Assembly (NCBI GenBank): GCA_032622095.1
Contig: CP136069.1
Location: 4,138,976 to 4,202,975, forward strand
DNA from: Siphonodentalium dalli
Taxonomy: Eukaryota; Mollusca; Scaphopoda; Gadilida; Siphonodentaliidae
Reading direction: 5' to 3'
DNA length: 64,000 nucleotides
The notes under the pieces are model-generated. The model saw nothing but the letters and a program-made list of their open reading frames with translations. It made no database searches and was not told the origin of the DNA. The translations under genes were made by a program, and so were the position numbers. Shown here one piece after another: positions 55,795-64,000 of this stretch; positions within the stretch are counted from its first letter, which is position 1; each line of letters starts with the position of its first letter.

Positions 55795-55985
55795 AGTTCG
55801 CACCAGATTTAGTGAGGCAGTCCGATATCTGACAACTACCATTTATCCACTGTAGTGAGGCAGTCCGATATCTGACAGCTACCATTTATCCACTGAAGTC
55901 GTACAAGCCTTGAAATAGGGTGTCTGTCATTTGCAGAATGAGGTCCCCAGAGGGTGAATTTAGTGATGCTAGCCCGCTATTACCT
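55795..55985. repeat. 46-bp repeat (two copies) and an AAGCCT-family end
   Basis: AGTGAGGCAGTCCGATATCT then GACA(A/G)CTACCATTTATCC occurs twice. 55909-55982 is an AAGCCTTGAAATAGGGTGTC end. Confidence 0.8.
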
Positions 55986-57132
55986 GATTACAGTGTAGCA
56001 TGATTCTTCTAATGTTTATTGAGTAATATTTGTCTTATTTATAGGGCGTTTTTGTGACTTTTTTTTTTATCTTTTATCAGGCAATTGTAAGGTAATTTGA
56101 TGTACTTTGTTGAAACAGATACATGTATATACCTGTATAAAGACAAAAGACCAATAAATTATTGAGATTATTACACATAAATAGCTATTAAATCGTGACT
56201 CCTCTCACAATATGGTGAAAAGCTAAATACTCATTGATCAGTTGTTCCCTTCAGATAATAATAACTTATTATCTGAACATTTCCCACCTTATTATCTGAA
56301 CATTTCCCACCAATGAATATGAATTGTTGTTTACTTTTATTATATGATCATAGGTTTCTTTCCCCCTCTTCCTATGTTAAAACGTAACGAAAAAAAATAG
56401 ATATCTAATGATGTTCACCTCATTAATGAAACAAAGAAAGGGCTTAGCTGCCAAGGCACAATTGCATGTTTGAGAAGAAGGTTTCTAAGATGGCTGCTTA
56501 AAGGGGTACTCAAATGTTGTTGTTGGTTTCTGTAGTCTCTGCTTCGTAGAATAAGGTAATCAGATTTCCATTATTTGAAAGTCAGATGAGTACGAAGTAA
56601 TGTTACGGATGGAAGATTGGCCGGAATGTGAAAACAACTATATCGTCATCGAGTAATTTTTGTACAGTTGTCAAGCAAATGTATCAAATAAATGTCACAT
56701 TACTTGCATAATAGTCCCATATACTCATTTAAGTTATTGTATAGTCACCAGTCCGTGAGTGGCTTGAGCTTACGTGCCGTATCAACATATTATTTTACAC
56801 GATCATGCGTGCCACTCGTTGCCCAATCCACTGTCCGTCAATTAATTCGATTACATCTTGTACACAGACATTCGTAATTTAGTTTATGGCTGGAGCCATA
56901 AATTAAATTTCTATCAGATTATTAACTTTGATTTTAAGATAACCTGTTAACCTATAAATCATCTTTGACTCAAATTACTTATTTTTCTATATATTATCAA
57001 TATTAGATCGTTGCTATTACCGGGAATTTATTGAAATTGGCATACAGTACCCCTTTAAGTCCGCAAAATCCTAGTTTTTACTTCATTCCAAACAAAAAAC
57101 TCAATAACGGGACACTTGGACAGAAATGAGTA
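55986..57132. other. Intergenic; source-like copy of the flanks of the downstream arrays
   Basis: 56258-56312 holds two 23-bp units of the big minisatellite. 56345-56455 (AGGTTTCTTTCCCCCTCTTC ... GGGCTTAGCTGCCAAGGCA) is a single copy of most of the 195-bp satellite unit. No gene. Confidence 0.75.
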
Positions 57133-57532
57133 TTAACCCTTTACCCAACAAACCGGCCAAAACTGGCCTAATAAAGCTTCAACAGCCTAAAATATCTTCG
57201 GTCTGTCTCAATAAAACCATACAAATATGGATATCATTGGAACCGGCTCATTGACCACATTGTGATGGTTATAGTTATACCCTGTGCCAATGCATTCTCT
57301 TATATATGCGAGTCGACCATAGGTCGCCTCGCATATATAAGAGAATGCATTGGCCTAAAAAAAATCTTTTTTTAACACTTTTTACCATTTTTTCTTACAT
57401 TCTTTAACAATTTTATAATTTTTAATGTGTTAAGCCAATGCATTCTCTTATATATCCGAGGCGACCTATGGTCGACTCGCATATATAAGAGAATGCATTG
57501 GCACAGGGCCCTTCTGTTGGGTAAAGGGTTAA
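57133..57532. mobile_element. Twin-hairpin TTAA MITE, copy 8 (complete)
   Basis: TTAACCCTTTACCCAACA to TGTTGGGTAAAGGGTTAA, both hairpins present (one base change, ATATCCGAGG, in the second). Confidence 0.9.
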
Positions 57533-57777
57533 AAAAACTAATAGCTGACTGCAAAATAAATATGACCATCAAATCGGAACCTTGATCGATGGCATGGTGC
57601 TATTCGTTCAATCATACTAAGGTTAGGTTATCATATTATTGCGATTAAGGTTATAATTAGATGTCGGAATGAACCCTTAGGCCAAAGAAAATTAAATGTT
57701 GGGTTTGGGTTACAAGCCCAAAAAAAAAATAGGGTGGGCAGGTAGGCCTGAAATTTTATTTTTTTAATTATTTTGTT

Positions 57778-60700
57778 TTATACTCATTATCTGAACATTT
57801 CCCACCTTATTATCTGAACATTTCCCACATTATCTGAACATTTCCCACCTTATTATCTGAACATTTCCCACCTTATTATCTGAACATTTCTCACCTTATT
57901 ATCTGAACATTTCTCACCTTATTATCTGAACATTTCCCACCTTATTATCTGAACATTTCCCACCTTATTATCTGAACATTTCCCACCTTATTATCTGAAC
58001 AATTCCCATCTTATTATCTGAACATTTCTCACCTTATTATCTGGAATATTCTCACCTTATTATCTGAACATTTCCCACCCTATTATCTGAACATTTCCCA
58101 CATTATCTGAACATTTCTCACCTTATTATCTGAACATTTCTCACCTTATTATCTGAACATTTCCCACCTTATTATTTCTCACCTTATTATCTGAACATTT
58201 CCCACCTTATTATCTGAACATTTCTCACCTTATTATCTGAACATTTCCCACCTTATTATCTGAACATTTCCCACCCTATTATCTGAACATTTCCCACCTT
58301 ATTATCTGAACATTTCCCATATCTGAACATTTCTCACCTTATTATCTGAACATTTCCCACCTTATTATCTGAACATTTCCCACCTTATTATCTGAACATT
58401 TCCCACCTTATTATCTGAACATTTCCCACCTTATTATCTGAACATCTCTCACCTTATTATCTGAACATTTCTCACCTTATTATCTGAACATTTCCCACCT
58501 TATTATCTGAACATTTCTCACCTTATTATCTGAACATTTCCCACCTTATTATCTGAACATTTCCCACCTTATTATCTGAACATTTCCCACCTTATTATCT
58601 GAACATTTCTCACCTTATTATCTGAACATTTCTCACCTTATTATCTGAACATTTCCCACCTTATTATCTGAACATTTCTCACCTTATTATCTGAACATTT
58701 CCCACATTATCTGAACATTTCCCACCTTATTATCTGAACATTTCTCACCTTATTATATGAACATTTCTCACCTTATTATCTGAACATTTCTCACCTTATT
58801 ATCTGAACATTTCTCACCTTATTATCTGAACATTTCCCACCTTATTATCTGAACATTTCCCACCTTATTATCTGAACATTTCTCACCTTATTATCTGAAC
58901 ATTTCTCACCTTATTATCTGAACATTTCTCACCTTATTATCTGAACATTTCTCACCCTATTATCTGAACATTTCCCAACTTATTATCTGAACATTTCCCA
59001 CCCTATTATCTGAACATTTCCCACATTATCTGAACATTTCTCACCTTATTATCTGAACATTTCTCACCTTATTATCTGAACATTTCCCACCTTATTATCT
59101 GAACATTTCCCACCTTATTATCTGAACATTTCCCACCTTATTATCTGAACATTTCCCACCCTATTATCTGAACATTTCCCACCTTATTATCTGAACATTT
59201 CCCATATCTGAACATTTCTCACCTTATTATCTGAACATTTCCCACCTTATTATCTGAACATTTCCCACCTTATTATCTGAACATTTCCCACCTTATTATC
59301 TGAACATTTCCCACCTTATTATCTGAACATTTCTCACCTTATTATCTTAACATTTCTCACCTTATTATCTGAACATTTCTCACCTTATTATCTGAACATT
59401 TCCCACCTTATTATCTAAACATTTCTCACCTTATTATCTGAACATTTCTCACCTTATTATCTGAACATTTCTCACCTTATCTGAACATTTCCCACCTTAT
59501 TATCTGAACATTTCCCACATTATCTGAACATTTCTCACCTTATTTTCTGAACATTTCTCACCTTATTATCTGAACATTTCCCACCTTATTATCTGAACAT
59601 TTCTCACCTTATTATCTGAACATTTCCCACCTTATTATCTGAACATTTCTCACCTTATTATCTGAACATTTCCCACCTTATTATCTGAACATTTCTCACC
59701 TTATTATCTGAACATTTCCCACCTTATTATCTGAACATTTCTTACCTTATTATCTGAACATTTCTTACCTTATTATCTGAACATTTCCCACCTTATTATC
59801 TGAACATTTCTCACCCTATTATCTGAACATTTCCCACCTTATTATCTGAACATTTCCCACCTTATTATCTGAACATTTCTCACCTTATTATCTGAACATT
59901 TCTCACCTTATTATCTGAACATTTCTCACCCTATTATCTGAACATTTCCCACCTTATTATCTGAACATTTCCCACCCTATTATCTGAACATTTCCCACCT
60001 TATTATCTGAACATTTCCCACATTATTATCTGAACATTTCCCACCTTATTATCTGAACATTTCTCACCTTATTATCTGAACATTTCTCACCTCATTATCT
60101 GAACATTTCCCACCTTATTATCTGAACATTTCTCACCTTATCTGAACATTTCCCACCTTATTATCTGAACATTTCCCACCTTATTATCTGAACATTTCTC
60201 ACCTTATTATCTGAACATTTCCCACCTTATTATCTGAACATTTCTCACCTTATTATCTGAACATTTCCCACCTTATTATCTGAACATTTCTCACCTTATT
60301 ATCTGAACATTTCCCACCTTATTATCTGAACATTTCTCACCTTATTATCTGAACATTTCCCACCTTATTATCTGAACATTTCCCACCTTATTATCTGAAC
60401 ATTTCTCACCCTATTATCTGAACATTTCCCACCTTATTATCTGAACATTTCCCACCTTATTATCTGAACATTTCTCACCTTATTATCTGAACATTTCCCA
60501 CCTTATTATCTGAACATTTCTCACCTTATTATCTGAACATTTCCCACCTTATTATCTGAACATTTCTCACCTTATTATCTGAACATTTCCCACCTTATTA
60601 TCTGAACATTTCTCACCTTATTATCTGAACATTTCCCACCTTATTATCTGAACATTTCTCACCTTATTATCTGAACATTTCCCACCTTATTATCTGGAAT

Positions 60701-62572
60701 ATTCCCACCTTATTATCTGAACATTTCCCACCTTATTATCTGAACATTTCCCACCTTATTATCTGAACATTTCCCACCTTATTATCTGAACATTTCCCAC
60801 CTTATTATCTGAACATTTCTCACCCTATTATCTGAACATTTCCCACCTTATTATCTGAACATTTCCCACCTTATTATCTGAACATTTCCCACCTTATTAT
60901 CTGAACATTTCCCACCTTATTATCTGAACATTTCCCACCTTATTATCTGAACATTTCCCACCTTATTATCTGAACATTTCTCACCTTATTATCTGAACAT
61001 TTCCCACCTTATTATCTGAACATTTCCCACCTTATTACCTGAACATTTCCCACCTTATTATCTGAACATTTCTCACCTTATTATCTGAACATTTCTCACC
61101 TTATTATCTGAACATTTCTCACCTTATTATCTGAACATTTCCCACCTTATTATCTGAACATTTCCCACCCTATTATCTGAACATTTCCCACCCTATTATC
61201 TGAACATTTCCCACCTTATTATCTGAACATTTCCCACCTTATTATCTGAACATTTCCCACCTTATTATCTGAACATTTCCCACCTTATTATCTGAACATT
61301 TCCCACCTTATTATCTGAACATTTCCCACCTTATTATCTGAACATTTCTCACCTTATTATCTGAACATTTCCCACCTTATTATCTGAACATTTCCCACCT
61401 TATTACCCGAACATTTCCCACCTTATTATCTGAACATTTCTCACCTTATTATCTGAACATTTCTCACCTTATTATCTGAACATTTCTCACCTTATTATCT
61501 GAACATTTCCCACCTTATTATCTGAACATTTCCCACCCTATTATCTGAACATTTCCCACCCTATTATCTGAACATTTCCCACCTTATTATCTGAACATTT
61601 CCCACCTTATTATCTGAACATTTCCCACCTTATTATCTGAACATTTCCCACCTTATTATCTGAACATTTCCCACCTTATTATCTGAACATTTCCCACCTT
61701 ATTATCTGAACATTTCTCACCTTATTATCTGAACATTTCCCACCTTATTATCTGAACATTTCCCACCTTATTACCTGAACATTTCCCACCTTATTATCTG
61801 AACATTTCTCACCTTATTACCTGAACATTTCCCACCTTATTATCTGAACATTTCTCACCTTATTATCTGAACATTTCTCACCTTATTATCTGAACATTTC
61901 CCACCTTATTATCTGAACATTTCCCACCTTATTATCTGAACATTTCCCACCTTATTATCTGAACATTTCCCACCTTATTATCTGAACATTTCCCACCTTA
62001 TTACCTGAACATTTCCCACCTTATTATCTGAACATTTCTCACCTTATTATCTGAACATTTCTCACCTTATTATCTGAACATTTCTCACCTTATTATCTGA
62101 ACATTTCTCACCTTATTATCTGAACATTTCCCACCTTATTATCTTAACATTTCCCACCCTATTATCTGAACATTTCCCACCTTATTATCTGAACATTTCC
62201 CACCTTATTATCTGAACATTTCCCACCTTATTATCTGAACATTTCCCACCTTATTATCTGAACATTTCCCACCTTATTACCTGAACATTTCCCACCTTAT
62301 TATCTGAACATTTCTCACCTTATTATCTGAACATTTCTCACCTTATTATCTGAACATTTCTCACCTTATTATCTGAACATTTCTCACCTTATTATCTGAA
62401 CATTTCCCACCTTATTATCTTAACATTTCCCACCCTATTATCTGAACATTTCCCACCTTATTATCTGAACATTTCCCACCTTATTATCTGAACATTTCCC
62501 ACCTTATTATCTGAACATTTCCCACCTTATTATCTGAACATTTCCCACCTTATTATCTGAACATTTCTCACC
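57778..62572 (+). repeat. 4.8-kb minisatellite of a 23-bp unit, roughly 200 copies
   Basis: Core TATCTGAACATTTC, followed by CCACCTTAT or TCACCTTAT. A C/T change at one position divides units into two types that alternate irregularly. Shortened units (CCCACATTATCTG, CCCATATCTG) and variants (ACCTGAAC, CTTAACAT, CCCTATTATC) mark higher-order duplicated blocks. Confidence 0.97.
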
Positions 62573-62639
62573 AATGAATAAAAATTGTTGTGTTCACTTA
62601 TTGTATCTCATCTGCTTTTATTATATGATCATAGGTTTC

Positions 62640-64000
62640 TTCCCCCCTGTGGAATTTGGGCACGCTCAATTCACCCTGTGGAATTTGGGCACGCTCAATT
62701 CACCCTGTGGAATTTGGGCACGCTCATTTCACCCTGTGGAATTTGGGCACGCTCATTTCACCCTGTGGAATTTGGGCACGCTCATTTCTAATGCATTGGC
62801 CTAACAATTTTTTAGGTTTCTTCCCCCCTCTTCCTATGTTAAAACGTAACGAAAAACATTAGATATCTAACGATGTTCACCTCATTAATGAAATAAAGAA
62901 AGGGCTTAGCTGCCAAGGCAAATTCACCCTGTGGAATTTGGGCACGCTCATTTCACCCTGTGGAATTTGGGCACGCTCATTTCTAATGCATTGGCCTAAC
63001 AATTTTTTAGGTTTCTTCCCCCCTCTTCCTATGTTAAAACGTAACGAAAAACATTAGATATCTAACGATGTTCACCTCATTAATGAAATAAAGAAAGGGC
63101 TTAGCTGCCAAGGCAAATTCACCCTGTGGAATTTGGGCACGCTCATTTCACCCTGTGGAATTTGGGCACGCTCATTTCTAATGCATTGGCCTAACAATTT
63201 TTTAGGTTTCTTCCCCCCTCTTCCTATGTTAAAACGTAACGAAAAACATTAGATATCTAACGATGTTCACCTCATTAATGAAATAAAGAAAGGGCTTAGC
63301 TGCCAAGGCAAATTCACCCTGTGGAATTTGGGCACGCTCATTTCACCCTGTGGAATTTGGGCACGCTCATTTCTAATGCATTGGCCTAACAATTTTTTAG
63401 GTTTCTTCCCCCTCTTCCTATGTTAAAACGTAACGAAAAACATTAGATATCTAACGATGTTCACCTCATTAATGAAATAAAGAAAGGGCTTAGCTGCCAA
63501 GGCAAATTCACCCTGTGGAATTTGGGCACGCTCATTTCACCCTGTGGAATTTGGGCACGCTCATTTCTAATGCATTGGCCTAACAATTTTTTAGGTTTCT
63601 TCCCCCCTCTTCCTATGTTAAAACGTAACGAAAAACATTAGATATCTAACGATGTTCACCTCATTAATGCAATAAAGAAAGGGCTTAGCTGCCAAGGCAA
63701 ATTCACCCTGTGGAATTTGGGCACGCTCATTTCACCCTGTGGAATTTGGGCACGCTCATTTCTAATGCATTGGCCTAACAATTTTTTAGGTTTCTTCCCC
63801 CCTCTTCCTATGTTAAAACGTAACGAAAAACATTAGATATCTAACGATGTTCACCTCATTAATGAAATAAAGAAAGGGCTTAGCTGCCAAGGCAAATTCA
63901 CCCTGTGGAATTTGGGCACGCTCATTTCACCCTGTGGAATTTGGGCACGCTCATTTCTAATGCATTGGCCTAACAATTTTTTAGGTTTCTTCCCCCCTCT
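62640..64000 (+). repeat. 195-bp satellite array, continues past the window
   Basis: After four to five 31-bp CACCCTGTGGAATTTGGG units, full 195-bp units begin at 62921, 63116, 63311, 63505, 63700 and 63895. Each has two 31-bp subunits, then TTCTAATGCATTGGCCTAAC (an end piece of the twin-hairpin MITE), AGGTTTCTTCCCCCC and GGGCTTAGCTGCCAAGGCAA. Units are almost identical. Confidence 0.95.

Noticed and set aside
36215-57572. Recurring short frames with QCILLYMRVDHRSPRIYKRMHW
   Set aside because: They are read through the MITE hairpin arms (CCAATGCATTC...) on either strand; non-coding.
57778-62572. Possible CRISPR-like array of 23-bp repeats
   Set aside because: Units are directly adjacent with no unique spacers, and the genome is an intron-bearing eukaryote; it is a minisatellite.
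62574-62862. Frames repeating CGIWARSIHPVEFGHA
   Set aside because: Produced by the 31-bp tandem subunit; several frames are open at once and no domain is present.

Overview
This is 64 kb of AT-rich, intron- and transposon-dominated animal DNA. It has no operons, Shine-Dalgarno sites or long open frames. Spliced genes with GT-AG introns, many non-autonomous DNA transposons and minisatellites, and very frequent TACATGTA palindromes suggest a marine invertebrate. A bivalve or other mollusc is my best guess, from general familiarity only.

Two protein-coding genes are supported, arranged head to head about 230 bp apart. On the plus strand, UBE2W (the ubiquitin-conjugating enzyme that modifies protein N-termini) can be read completely as six coding exons between 17332 and 45748. 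The junctions join in frame to a 154-residue protein that ends in a WWYHDD-type tail. On the minus strand, the first coding exon of BPNT2/IMPAD1 (Golgi-resident PAP phosphatase) occupies 16758-17099. Its later exons were not found, so 1-16757 looks like its first intron.

Layout. 1-16757: transposon-rich presumed BPNT2 intron, with two hAT elements that have exact 8-bp target duplications, a nested piggyBac-like MITE, Tc1/mariner-like MITEs, and a 2.5-kb long-inverted-repeat element next to a foldback-like element. 17100-17331: shared promoter. 17332-45748: UBE2W, whose introns hold a 1.4-kb TA-flanked element, a 19-bp minisatellite split by a 1.27-kb hAT, three tandem copies of a 1.4-1.6-kb unit, an 80-bp minisatellite that starts at an exon-4 splice site and is split by a 1.1-kb hAT carrying a BED-finger remnant, and many TTAA-flanked twin-hairpin MITEs. 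45749-57777: intergenic clusters of MITEs, including a decayed hAT transposase C-terminus. 57778-62572: a 4.8-kb array of a 23-bp unit. 62640-64000: a 195-bp satellite that runs off the window.

Three observations stand out. (1) Paralogous repeat copies show clean 6-bp gains that turn TA into TACATGTA or TACCGGTA. This fits Tc1/mariner-type excision scars and could explain how common these palindromes are. (2) Splice-junction sequences of four of the six UBE2W exons are locally duplicated, creating decoy donors, decoy acceptors and a duplicated terminal exon. (3) A TTAA-flanked MITE family carries two near-perfect hairpins that are inverted relative to each other, and several related TTAA families abut or nest in one another.
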